DNA of 29,265 nt from Saccoglossus kowalevskii (lineage: Eukaryota; Hemichordata; Enteropneusta; Harrimaniidae): contig NW_003105108.1 in NCBI RefSeq assembly GCF_000003605.2, forward strand, positions 219,999 through 249,263, given 5' to 3'. Of the stretch, positions 1-10,399 are shown piece by piece. The notes under the pieces are model-generated. The model had not been told where the DNA came from and ran no database searches. It worked only from the letters and a program-made list of their open reading frames with translations. Both the position numbers and the translations under genes were made by a program. The first letter of the stretch is position 1; the number at the start of each line of letters is the position of its first letter.

Positions 1-294
1 TTTTATTTCAATTTCATCTGCTGCATTGAAATAGTGTACACGAGTCTAATTTATAATTTCAATTATAGAGCCACTAAATATACAGACTGCTTAACAAAAT
101 TACCAATTGTATATTTGTATTCACGTGTGACATTAAATATACAGGTGACCTCTTCCTCGGTTAAATACAATACTTTAATTTTCAACATGTCATTGAACAC
201 GTCATCTGTATTCCCACCCTTGCGAATGAAATGTAATGTGTGTGTTTTTCTGCAAATGAAGATGTGGACAACAATCTTGTAGAAAATTATAGAC
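1..294. repeat. Diverged repeat R1, copy 1 (truncated by window edge)
   Basis: This segment aligns in the same orientation with 1302-1595. Shared blocks include TTGAAATAGTGT, ACGAGTCT, TTACCAATTGTATATTTGT, ACAGGTGACCTC, TTCAACATGTC, TTTTTCTGCAAAT and AATCTTGTA, in the same order and at similar spacing. Copy 1 starts at the window edge, so its left end is unknown. No coding capacity is supported. The small frame inside it is not conserved between the two copies. It is probably an old dispersed element or a local duplication. Confidence 0.75.
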
Positions 295-463
295 TGGTCA
301 CTAACATATTTTAATATTTATATAGAATGGTACGTTTATGTATTTAAATTCCTAGAAACACAAAAATGAACAATCAGACAAACAAAACAAACTGGCAAAC
401 AACTTATACTACGTGCGTGAACGTAGGAGTAGGAAACATGGACCCGCAAACATACAGAGAAAG

Positions 464-690
464 TCGGGGTTTTCGAACCTTTTGAGCACGTGCTCCAGAA
501 TTTAGCACACGTCATATACAAGCCTGATTGCAAATTGTCGTGGATTGCGCTTAGCCGCCGGGCCTAACCTCACACTTCCACGCTGCAGGTGTTTCAAACA
601 TTTTGGACACGTGCTCCAGAATTTAGTACCCGCCATAAACAAGTCTGATGGTAAATTGCCATAGATTACGCTTAAACATCAAGCTGCAAA
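464..690. repeat. Two-copy tandem repeat, period ~121 bp
   Basis: CACGTGCTCCAGAATTTAG occurs at 487 and again at 608. The blocks on both sides are also similar (TTTCGAACCTTTTG versus TTTCAAACATTTTG, and ATACAAGCCTGATTGCAAATTG versus AACAAGTCTGATGGTAAATTG). The copies are diverged by many substitutions, so the duplication is old. There is no reading frame and no tRNA-like fold. Part of a non-autonomous transposon is possible. Confidence 0.75.
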
Positions 691-1301
691 TCTTACATTT
701 ATTGAGATCGAGTTCATTATTAAAATTGGTCTAAAATGAGATATGATTAATATGATAATATAATAAATCATTGTTAATTGTTTTATATGACAACAAAAGC
801 TACTACATATCCCATATACTACATATACAATACGGATATGTTAATACATACTTACCTCAATTTAAGTTGCTGGTAGTTTTGTCATACCTAATCAGAACGC
901 CATGTCAAATTTAAGTGCAACTATATATTACAATGATTGGTTGGCATGACTGCGAATGCCTCGTGCTTACGTGACAGCATACGTTCACAGTAGCAATATC
1001 ATTTATACATTCATTGAACAATTTACCCAAAACAAAACGTTTAAAGAGAAGCATACTGTGTTTCATGCGAGGATACATTCCGCACTAACGAGCTCATTAT
1101 TTTGTCCTGTATATTTCCACGAAACTGCATGCGCTGTGACATCAAGGTCAGAGGCATAAGTATACTACATACGCTATATAATATTGATTAGATTGGAGTT
1201 TCACATTTGACATCGTACGTGCTTTGTTGTCTTTATTCTCTGTACGGTTCGCAGCGTCCTATCTGTTGGGTTTCAACACGGAAACATAATTATCATAAAG
1301 G
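691..1301. other. Gene-free AT-rich stretch
   Basis: I see no supported gene, RNA or repeat here. The longest frame (956-1159, plus strand) shows no recognisable protein features. Confidence 0.5.
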
Positions 1302-1595
1302 TATTTTATTTCAAGCCCATCTTCAACATACCGGCATTGAAATAGTGTGCACGAGTCTTTAATCGGTGCTGTAAATTATATATCCCCGCTGGAGGCGAAA
1401 ACGTTGGCATAATGTATCCTAATCATCAATTACCAATTGTATATTTGTGTTAACTTGCGACATTGAATAAACAGGTGACCTCCTCCTAGGTAGAATTTAC
1501 AATTGCTTTAATATTCAACATGTCTTTGATCATGTTAATGCTGTTTTTTCTGCAAATAAAAGTGGGGACACTAATCTTGTAAACAATTTATAGAC
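1302..1595. repeat. Diverged repeat R1, copy 2
   Basis: This is the second copy of the repeat at 1-294, in direct orientation and about 1.3 kb away. Similarity starts near the ATTTTATTTCAA block and stops just after the shared ATAGAC at 1590-1595. The DNA between the copies (295-1301) is not repeated after copy 2. This is therefore not a simple tandem array of a 1.3-kb unit. Copy 2 carries extra sequence (about 1385-1425) that copy 1 lacks. Confidence 0.75.
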
Positions 1596-2295
1596 CGTTC
1601 TCTTTTGGAAAGGTGTTTGAATATTGTATATTCGTATAATCTATGTTAAGATGAAACCACTTATTCATGCTTCATGGCACAGATTTCTCTGTCGTAGATC
1701 AACATCTCACAGGTATTGAATTAAAATTGTTGATGAGGTATATACAAATTGTGATAAGCATCTTTCGTATGGTCTCAATAGTAATCTGATTTCATTGATC
1801 GGGCAAACAACCCCAAGAACAATTCTAGGACAGTTACTCTTTCAATTAAATATTAACGACACACACTCAATAATTTATAACAAAATATGTTTGTTTACAG
1901 GCGATAATACAGCGTTTACGCAATTGCGTATCTATTCAGAGAGATGTGCTTGTCCTTTATGATTGAAGTATAACATTTGATATAGGTTTTAAAATAAAAA
2001 TGCGATTTGTTGGGAGAATACTTTCTTAATAATGAGACTACACACAACGGAAAACTTAGAATTAGAAAGAGTAGCACTCTATGTTGATTTCGGGATCACT
2101 ATTATCATTCATAGGACCATTATTATAAAGGAATCTCTTCTTTGGTTTATATGTCGAACCTCCGAGAACCCAATAGATTTAACAACATTTGGTCTTGTTT
2201 GGTTGGGAGACACATTGTCTCCGTAAAATGTTTGAAATTTTTCATCTAGAGTAAACTTCTCAAATACACAACTTGAAGGTACAGTATGAAGCAAA
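1596..2295. other. Gene-free AT-rich stretch
   Basis: No gene, RNA or clear repeat is visible. Short frames on both strands overlap each other and have no recognisable motifs. Confidence 0.45.
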
Positions 2296-2301
2296 GATTA
2301 A

Positions 2302-2640
2302 ATGGTGGAAAACATGGAGCACAACAAGAAGGCCACAGGAAAGTTCACTGAAAATGGCGGAAGTAGCACGATACAGGATGATGACGCAATAACTGAAGAT
2401 GCGGAAGGAATGGCCCCTCCAAATAGTGAATCAAACTTAAATACAATACACAAAGCTATCGAGCAGATCAACAACAAAGTACAATAGCAGGGTTTCGGAG
2501 AAATTGCGTATATACTGGGTAGAATGGAACAAATGAAGGAAGAAGTATACCAAACGACGTGTTATATATTGACGGAAAGGCATACAAGAGAAGTGGTGAA
2601 CTGTGAACTGAAATTCTGTGCAAAAACTATTCGAAACTAG
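2302..2640 (+). pseudogene. Broken acidic, possibly coiled-coil reading frame
   Basis: An ATG frame runs 61 codons to a TAG at 2485-2487. It then stays open in the same frame for 50 more codons to a TAG at 2638-2640. The composition is unlike the surrounding AT-rich DNA: the first 45 codons are rich in Glu, Asp, Gly, Asn and Ser. They are followed by a heptad-like stretch (IHKAIEQINNKV, then after the stop LGRMEQMKEEV) that could form a coiled coil. This layout is typical of the N-terminal part of many retroelement gag/ORF1 proteins, but no zinc knuckle, RNA-binding or polymerase motif is present and I recognise no family. It may be a decayed mobile-element ORF or an exon interrupted by a stop. 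The assignment is inference. Confidence 0.35.
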
Positions 2641-4114
2641 TATTACGAAAAAGTGAGCTGACTTGATTTTTGATTGACTTGCATTTCGATAATTTCCATT
2701 TACAAAACTTCAAAACATGGCATCAGTCCACGTGGGGTTAAAATATGCAAATGGGTAGATTGAGAATTAAAGTTTCATATTGACGTGTTTATTTTATTTA
2801 TGTGATATACGAATAGATTGAAGTGTTTCATCAACTTGGACACAAACGACCACAGTAACTATTAAGTATTTGATATTTTGTGTGCTAAAATGAGAAGTAT
2901 TTAAAATGAGGAGGAAGGCAATGTGTTTATTGATTCGTCTAGGAATGTTCGTTGGAGCATCCGTTTATGTGTGCGCGATTTCGGCTTGTTGGTTAAGGGT
3001 CATCCCCTTCTTTTTTCGGTTTTGATTGTTGCCTATTTTTTGGTATCTTATTCAGTAAATTTTGGAGTTCAAAAAAAAGAAATAGATCCTGGTTCACATA
3101 TAAATGGCATGTAAATCATTGCTGCAGAAATGCAGTACAACATGAAGGGAATGAAAAGAACAAACAAACGGTTTTCAAGTTTTCATTGAGAAAATTATTA
3201 TTATTATAGACCAGCTAGAAATAATAACATTCCAGATGCATGATGGGTATATAGTCATTGAGGGATGTATGAATCACAATGCTAGTTATGCATAAACATA
3301 AACAGACACGTTATGTTGGGTGGGAAATAATTTTTTATACAAAAATTTGTTAATGCAGGATTATCCGGCTTTATAACTCTAAAGGCCGCCTATGGGAGTG
3401 GGAACATTTCAGAAGAAAAGGGGTACCAGAATATTGTATGTCATATTGGTTTAGGTTTGAAGAAGTGTATACATCATTTGATCAACTACATATAGTGAAA
3501 ACATGTTAGATTGTTAAATTTAAACATGGTATTAGGTACCTTGACTTAAAAGACTGCACAACTAGAAATGTATATATAGTTATTATAGAGTATATTTCAC
3601 CGCTTACCGAATATTTGTATACAGATCAGATATATTATAGCAATTCACATACCAAATGCATTTTCGTGTTACTATAGATTCTTTCAGTATTTAACACACA
3701 ATATTTTGTATATAAATGAAACTCCATGTAATATGACACCTCCTATATTGGAATCATACTTACAAATTGTTACACATTTTTTGTTATGAATGCATGGATA
3801 TGAGAGAATTTTTGAAATCAACATTATGCGATGGGGGAAATAAGTTAAATCTACATTCGCCGACCCTAAATAAATGTTGTTTGGTGAGGAATATTACTCG
3901 TGTCTGCTAAACCAACTTTGCGTGGTGGTAAAAATATATAAATAATATATCAGAAAAGATATGGAAAAGAAAATTTAAACTTCATTGCTTCGAAAAGGTA
4001 TGTTACAATACCTCCAGGAGATTGCCTCCAATTGTTGATTGACCTATTCTGAGTATAACGTTTTTCAGTGACTTTTTGTTTATCGATAATTATGTTCCTA
4101 TAAACAACAATATC
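2641..4114. other. No supported gene; one short signal-peptide-like frame
   Basis: The stretch is AT-rich. The only item of note is a 39-codon plus-strand frame at 2906-3025 (ATG in AAAATGA context). It encodes a basic start followed by a hydrophobic run resembling a signal peptide, with a possible splice donor GTTAAG near 2990. No downstream exon could be recognised, so it is not called as a gene. Confidence 0.3.
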
Positions 4115-4117
4115 AAA

Positions 4118-4180
<63 letters not shown>

Positions 4181-4182
4181 AT
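4115..4182. repeat. (AAAT)n microsatellite, 17 units
   Basis: An uninterrupted AAAT tetranucleotide array of 68 bp. On the minus strand it creates an artificial Leu-Phe-Ile-Tyr repeat in an open frame, which is not a gene. The lack of interruptions suggests a young, length-variable locus. Confidence 0.97.
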
Positions 4183-5227
4183 ATTCACAATTTTTAAAAA
4201 TTGCAATTATAAAAGTGAAAATGGAATCAAATATACGACTAATGTCAAGCAACCAGGCCACTAAAGAGTATATATTGCATTTATATTCAAATCAACTCAT
4301 GAATTCTTTCAAATGCAATACAATTCACCGGATAAAGAAGGTTCAACATTTAATTATAAATCACATTATATAATATATTATTTGATAATATAAATAATTA
4401 TATGCTGCAAACACATGACCACAATAAATATAACACATTCAGAATCGATTAAAGAAAATTAATGAGAAAATTTGTTTATATAAATTACATTATATTTATC
4501 CGGCAGTCAAGATATGTCCTGATAAAAAGTTCGGCAGCCATCTCCATTTTTTCCGAGGTTCCCAAGGGCTCATAATGTAAATTATTAGTCTTGTGATGTG
4601 ATATGTAAAACCAATGAAAAAAAAACCGGATGACTTCACGTGTTGCAATCAGGCATATAGTAATTGCTAAAACTGTATAAAAAGAATGAATATAAGAAAG
4701 CGAAGCAGATATTTTTTAGGATATTAAACGACTTATTTTTGCATAAGCATTTGCTAAGATAAGTTCAAAATATGATATTCTTTTCAAAATGATATAAATG
4801 TGGCCCATTGTTTTGGCCGTGTATTTATTTCTGTAACTTTTGGAATTAATGTCAATTAGTAATCATCCATAGTTGTTAGCATATGCATATCAGTGCCAAC
4901 AACAGTTTTTTGTCATGCAGATCGGTTATTCACATTAAGTGCCACCGTTTTTATGCATATTAGTAAACTCCCAGTATTTGTTGATGCATTAGTAGATTAG
5001 TAATTCGCACACATTTTAGTGTTTTGAACTTATAGCTAGGCTAAGTGTCATGATTGGAATGTTATTAAATCGTGATTTAAGCCGTTAATTGCAATTTGTA
5101 GCCTTGGTGCTTCACTTGTACAACAGTACGAATACACGTGCAGTTGACGACAAAACCCAAATATGTTTTGCAGGATGTTATACGAATTCGGGAATTTCAG
5201 GTCTGGGCTCTCAGATTAAATGATACG
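4183..5227. other. Gene-free AT-rich stretch
   Basis: No coding region, RNA gene or repeat could be supported on either strand. Confidence 0.5.
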
Positions 5228-5587
5228 TTACAGTTTACACAGTTTACACCATGTATTAAATTCAAAACTCAGAAGATGCGACTTAATGACGAATGAACCT
5301 GACATGTTTAACTCTATTCCTTTTGATCGGCATGTAATCAATGGCGATGGCTCCTGAGACTTTGACTGGTTTCTGTTTCTTGTGTTATTACCACAAAGCC
5401 TATTAATGGTACCGGCATTCTGATTCGTCAAGTTCTCATTCTTTTCTCTATTTGCGTCGATGACCTGCCGTGAGCGCTTACGCTCATGTCTAGAGCAGAG
5501 ATTTTCATTTTCACTCAAACGTTGCATGAATATAAGACTTTTGTTTGTTACTATTTTGCACAAATTAGCAAGACATGCTAAAACCAT
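5228..5587 (-). CDS. Unrecognised 119-residue reading frame (weak candidate)
   Basis: From its first ATG (5585-5587) this minus-strand frame encodes 119 residues. It has a short hydrophobic N-terminus (MVLACLANLCKIV), then a very hydrophilic middle rich in Asn, Arg, Glu, Lys and Ser, and a C-terminus with two closely spaced Cys (WCKLCKL). No known domain is recognised. The frame is also open upstream of the ATG, back to a stop at 5645-5647. A TCTGCAG|GG junction lies in that stretch and could be a splice acceptor, so it might instead be part of a terminal exon. A palindromic CRE lies about 55 bp upstream of the ATG. There is no AATAAA close downstream. It could easily be a chance frame. Confidence 0.2.
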   Translation of the reverse strand: MVLACLANLCKIVTNKSLIFMQRLSENENLCSRHERKRSRQVIDANREKNENLTNQNAGTINRLCGNNTRNRNQSKSQEPSPLITCRSKGIELNMSGSFVIKSHLLSFEFNTWCKLCKL

Positions 5588-5639
5588 CTCAATTATAAAG
5601 TCTAACAAGGTAGACTCGACCCTGCAGACTGAATGATTA

Positions 5640-5647
5640 TGACGTCA
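5640..5647. promoter_or_regulatory. Perfect CRE palindrome TGACGTCA
   Basis: The 8-bp sequence is the consensus site for CREB/ATF-type bZIP factors. It lies just upstream (minus strand) of the weak frame at 5228-5587. A second copy sits at 17348-17355. Eight-base matches occur by chance at a low rate, so function is only inferred. Confidence 0.35.
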
Positions 5648-5937
5648 TGGTAGAAAATACGTCACTTAGACCAATTTATACATACAGTTTGACCCCAATT
5701 TAATTGGTCCGTATTTCATTTATTGTTCTATTGAGCAGATAAACACGGATACATCTTGGATGTCGTGACGTGTTCAATTTTAGGAATGAATATAACGGAA
5801 TAATATTGACTTTAGTACACCTGACTAGTACCAGGATGGGTTTTATGGCTAGTGAGCCGCACATCTTGCTTTAGTTTCCAAATAATGTTTCATTCTTTGC
5901 CGCGTTTACATTGCAAAAAATAAACATCACCACACAT

Positions 5938-5975
5938 CTCTATTTGGCATCTCTATCTCTATTTGGCATCTTCAT
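5938..5975. repeat. 19-bp tandem repeat, two units
   Basis: Units 5938-5956 and 5957-5975 share CTCTATTTGGCATCT and differ only near their ends. This is a short local slippage-type duplication. Confidence 0.85.
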
Positions 5976-8319
5976 CTCCGCAAGATAACTTTGCAAGTGC
6001 GAAGATGGTATTAACCTGACAATCACCATGCAGAGGAGGTAACAATTGTTAGCCACTATAAGTGATAAGATGAAGACAGTGAGTTTGAGAAAGCATGTGC
6101 AGTGAGCTGCTGTTTTAATGAGCTGGGTAAATTTTGCACAATCCTAAATTTGCATAAAGATGATCAACACTGGTCTGCTACTCTCACTATTGTGGTTAGT
6201 TCGCCTTATAGAGTTTTAAACTTGTGTTCAGTATAAGTTTGATTTGTAGAAACACGCTTCCTCATAAATTCTCAAGCAGATTGTTTGCAGACAATTATTT
6301 GTTTCTGACCAAGACCAATCTCTTCGAACAATCAGATAATTTATGCATGTATTATTTTAGCTCCCATTCCTTAGTTCTTTTTTCTGTCACGTTTCATCAC
6401 TTGTAGATCCAATTTCAGAGTCATTCGACTTTCTTTATTCAAGGATAAATTCGACGAAATTTAAAATAGCCGGTATAAATAGTCAGTCTAATCATAAAGT
6501 CTACAGAAAGCTACAGTGATCTTAGCGGAATGAGCAATATAATTCCATCGTGACTAAAAGCAATGGACAGGAGTCGATCTTTTTCACCGAACGAAATTAA
6601 ATACCCCCTCGCATGTCAATGTGATGCAGATAACCATGGGCATGATAAGCCACTTAACGAGTAATAGAAATAGTATACTTAAATAAAACTGTGTGATGGA
6701 ACCAATGGGGCCTGGAACCAATACTAACTGGCCAGTGGGGAGCCATCAGTATCACGATATATGACATGTCATCTTCATGATCAGACTCAAACTTAACTTG
6801 TGAGTTCACGAAATATACTCAGCTATGTATGACCATCGAGATGCTAGATGAAACGAGAAGTTGAACTAGATTGGAGATCATTTAAGGCAAGGCGAATCAC
6901 CTGAATCTCAAAGTAAAGTATCGAAGACTGGCCAACCAGAGGTGATCACTTTCTTAACCGGTGAAAACTCACCAGAGTACTAAAAGACGATAATGTAGGA
7001 GTTGAATAAACCCTGATACAAATGGTTTTTCATACAATATGTTGTATCCGCTCATCAATGGTAACACAGTCAACCAGCATCATGACTTGCCGTACAGTAT
7101 ATCTTTCCATGTAGTGAGCTTTTCCGTCATCCGTGCTTGTTGATGCTTGAACCTTCACTTGGTTGTGGGTGAAATAATAAATGTAGGGTTATCGACTCAT
7201 GCCCATTCCACTTCAAAGAACTATACTTTAACTTATAGACTTGTATTCATTTGATAATTCACTACCAATTTTAGTCAATTATCATATTGATGTAATACAT
7301 ATGCCATTTTAATAATCATGAAAAAGCATTGTTGATAACTAATAGTTTATCATCGTTAGTTAAGCTAATACCACACTGGTAACACACTCGTAGGACGGCG
7401 TAAAATAGCAATGTATAAATGTTATATTATGTAAGTTGTATGTATACGTGATAGTATTTTTTATTTATTTGAATATGCAAGTGTCCATTGTGCGTTTTTA
7501 CTTCACTTCAAAAAGTCTGAAAAGAACATATGGGACGTGCAACTAGATAAATCATAAAGGTCATACTTTTTAAAAGTGATATTATTATTTTCAATCCAGA
7601 CAGAATTGTGATGAAGAAGGTAATGCATACTAATGGTTATTATTGCTATGGAAGATGTTTCCTTCAATCCATCAACCCATTCAAACTGGCTTTATAAAAC
7701 TTCCGTTCTGAACATGGATCACGGTGCGTTGCTACGCACTGGAGTATTCTGAATCTCAACGATTATCATTGCTTGCTATTTACATTGTGTAGGATATATG
7801 TCTGAAACGAATTGATATCCGTGAAGCTTTGAGCTTTGAGCTTTGTGCTTTGATATGTATATAGGTTATACGCGCACGCGACATCAATTATAAAATGCCA
7901 TGTGTGTTCCCTGAAGTATCGCATTTTGATATTCATAACAACTCAAGAACGAAAGAATTGATTATAACAAAACTAGCACACTGAAATTATACTATATCGT
8001 AATATAACAACATTTTTGTCTAGAAACCAAATATTCACACAATACATTTACGTTTCATTGTAAAACCAGAAACACAGTCACTCTCTACATTCACGTACAC
8101 TCACCCATTGACATGTCACTAATAATGTCAGGGGTATGTGGTTACAACTTACTTATTTATGCTGGCGTTGGACAGTATTGATTTTAGTTACATGTATATA
8201 TATATTTACTTCCGCAAGGTAGTTTAACGTCAGGAATCTATAGATGAGGTTATTGTGTTTTAGTGACATGACAATCTTTTAAAACACGGTTTTTTACTAT
8301 AATACATATTAACTATTAA
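5976..8319. other. No supported gene; heptamer repeat and small frames only
   Basis: A GAGCTTT-type heptamer repeats four times at 7824-7851. The subregion 6560-7000 is less AT-rich and contains two very short ATG frames (6563-6664 and 6695-6763) that look mildly protein-like but match nothing I know. The rest is featureless AT-rich DNA. Confidence 0.4.
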
Positions 8320-8579
8320 TGTGTTATTTTGGTTTTATCTCATGAAAGACTTGGTTTTATACTAAATGACTGATGGTGTTTTACTTAATAGATTGTACAA
8401 TACAACAGGCCTGACAATCTATAATGCTGATATGCCCATGCATATGTGCTGTGTAGATAAAAGGTATACGGGGGCGTTTGATGCGTGTTAACAAGGTTAT
8501 CCAGCATCAATATATCACTGTCTGGATTGTTCACCACTTAATGGAAAGTACGACAAATTACCAATTATATTGTTTTCAC
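8320..8579. repeat. Tandem duplication, left copy
   Basis: This copy aligns with 8596-8848. Shared blocks in order are GTTTTATCTCA-GAAAG, GATTGTACAATACAA, GATATG-CCATGCAT, GCGTGTTAACAAGGTTATCC and CAATTATATTGT. The offset varies from 267 to 294 bp because of small indels. The copies are diverged, and the short frames inside them are not conserved, so no coding role is supported. Confidence 0.85.
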
Positions 8580-8595
8580 TGGTACATATTGACTC

Positions 8596-8848
8596 GTGTG
8601 ATATCTTTGTTTTATCTCAAGAAAGGTTTGGTTTATTATTGAAACATTCAATGACTGTCAAAATACACGAACTGATACTCTACAGATTGTACAATACAAT
8701 GCGTGTGACAGTAATTGAAGCCGATATGACCATGCATCTGTATTGTGCAGCTAATATGTAGGTGGGGCTTTGGGTGCGTGTTAACAAGGTTATCCGGCAA
8801 GAGTATAGTAGGAAGTATGCTAAATTAACAATTATATTGTACAGTTTC
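8596..8848. repeat. Tandem duplication, right copy
   Basis: Right-hand partner of 8320-8579. The best-conserved core is GCGTGTTAACAAGGTTATCC at 8776-8795, matching 8483-8502. The core is more conserved than its flanks. Confidence 0.85.
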
Positions 8849-9387
8849 CGAAAAACATAAAGATTGGGCACTGATTAATTTACTCAAATAATAGTTTGTT
8901 ATTTGAAAATATGCAAACGGCTATCCCAATAACACCATTATGCCATTATAAACTGGAACCTAAATCTGACCCTGAATCATTATGTTGTGAATCGGCGCAT
9001 CAATGTCGCATTTAATTATCTACTCACTGATACATACATACATACAAACACACACATGATAAATACAACAACTGGGTACACGTATTCCTAATTATACATC
9101 GTTATTACCGGTATGGTATATTTTAAAGACTTCAGAAATATGATAGTTACCATAGTAACGTCGTTCTGGCAATTCACTTAAACCACTTAAGGTATTCGAG
9201 CACAATTATCGAAACAAGTATACAATTGTTTTACTCTTGTAGTAATTGTGGTTAAAACACGCTCATGTAGCAATTTCAAAAATATCTCAGTGAATAGTAT
9301 AATTATATACGTCGTATACGGTGAACATCATCAATTAACCGGCGATAGGAACAACCACAGGAAATATATTTAGTCTGTGCAGGCACA
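8849..9387. other. Gene-free stretch with TACA/CA simple repeats
   Basis: A short TACATACATACA / CACACA simple-sequence run lies near 9031-9055. Nothing else is recognisable. Confidence 0.5.
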
Positions 9388-10330
9388 AATTGTTATAATC
9401 CATTCACTATTATTTCTCTCATATCACATATTATACAAAAAGCTTGACCAATTTAGAATTATTTGAAACCATCAATGTGTTTATTTATATCTGCACGTTA
9501 TTGGTAAAATAGTTTAACATCATGTTAATTGGTACACTAGTCAGTCTAATAACATTACCCATTAACGCACCCACGCTCGTTTTACAATTTTTAACAACTT
9601 GATAACGTAAACATAACTGAAGGAGATGAATAGGAAACATTTCAAATAAAATAAATCAATAATGCAGTTATTACATACGTAGTTACTGTAACAGCATTTG
9701 ATAAAACAATGATTATAACAAGTGACGACGATTCTATTAATTTAAATAACAGAAGTAATTTAGGATTTTCTTTTATAGGATAACCAGCGGTATAGTTTTA
9801 TCTATGGAACAAAGCCGCGGGAAGATATCAAAGTCCATCCGATTCAATGAAATTTATAATCCGACATTATGGTTCTTCGGCAAGGCAATCGCACGATAGT
9901 CGCTGTGGAATAAAACTTTCAAATCTAACGAGTAAGTTATATTACCTGCCACACCAACTATCAAGTATCCGACACCATGGAGATTCATGGCGCAAATACT
10001 GAAACCAGGCAACAAATAAGAACTGGGGAACTTATCTTCCTACAACATTCCCGAGAAGTACATTGATATATTGTGAGCTAACATACATTTTATTATAAAT
10101 GCAACTTTATCACATAATCTCTACGTATATAATATATAATGCATACAATAATATAAGGAATTTAATCAATATTTTTATTTCTATCCAGTTCAAATCTATG
10201 CTCTATGAAATAGCAACATATTCATATTCATTTTGTACTCTGGGCCCTGTCCTGGTATTTTGAAGAGCGAAGTCAAGCATAACAGATTGACGATTTCTAT
10301 ATTCTGGACGAACCGACAAACTAAATATCG
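9388..10330. repeat. Tandem segmental duplication, copy A (receptor 3' end plus flank)
   Basis: Copy A aligns along its length with copy B (10400-11811). For example, 9921-9983 matches 11127-11189 at 57 of 63 positions. Other shared blocks are ACATATTATA, GGAACAAAGCCGCG, CCGACATTATGG, GAAGTACATTGATATATTG and CACATAATCTCTACGTATAT. At its right end copy A contains a relic of the GPCR C-terminus (10194-10322). Copy B has extra DNA at about 10715-10885 and 11393-11675 that copy A lacks. No third copy is visible to the left. Confidence 0.92.
10194..10322 (-). pseudogene. Truncated relic of the GPCR C-terminal tail
   Basis: This stretch matches the last ~38 codons (residues about 356-393) of the intact receptor at 11693-12874, including the stretch encoding FVSSNR and the GPQSP-like end. 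Relative to the intact gene it has a one-base insertion just after the FVGSSR-encoding part, which shifts the frame. There is also an expansion near the end, and the original stop is lost. No transmembrane segments precede it. Similarity to the receptor ends at about 10322 and copy B of the flank begins about 75 bp later. It is therefore either a partial duplication or the last remnant of a second receptor gene. Confidence 0.9.
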
Positions 10331-10399
10331 TTAACTAATTGCCACTGGAACAAAGAAAGAAACAGTTTAAGTATTTTCAAATTAAAATTTAAATAAATC

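Noticed and set aside
464-490. GGTTCGAAAAC on the minus strand as a tRNA or SINE B box
   Set aside because: No matching A box or cloverleaf, and the second tandem copy does not preserve it.
841-860. ATACTTACCT resembling the 5' end of U1 snRNA
   Set aside because: Only ten bases match; the following sequence and structure are not U1.
3950-4261. 103-codon minus-strand frame with a Leu-Phe-Ile-Tyr repeat
   Set aside because: It is the translation of the (AAAT)n microsatellite at 4115-4182; flanking codons are ordinary AT-rich sequence.
7724-7739. Hairpin GTGCGT-TGCT-ACGCAC
   Set aside because: The six-base stem is too short to support a specific element, and no T-run or paired copy accompanies it.
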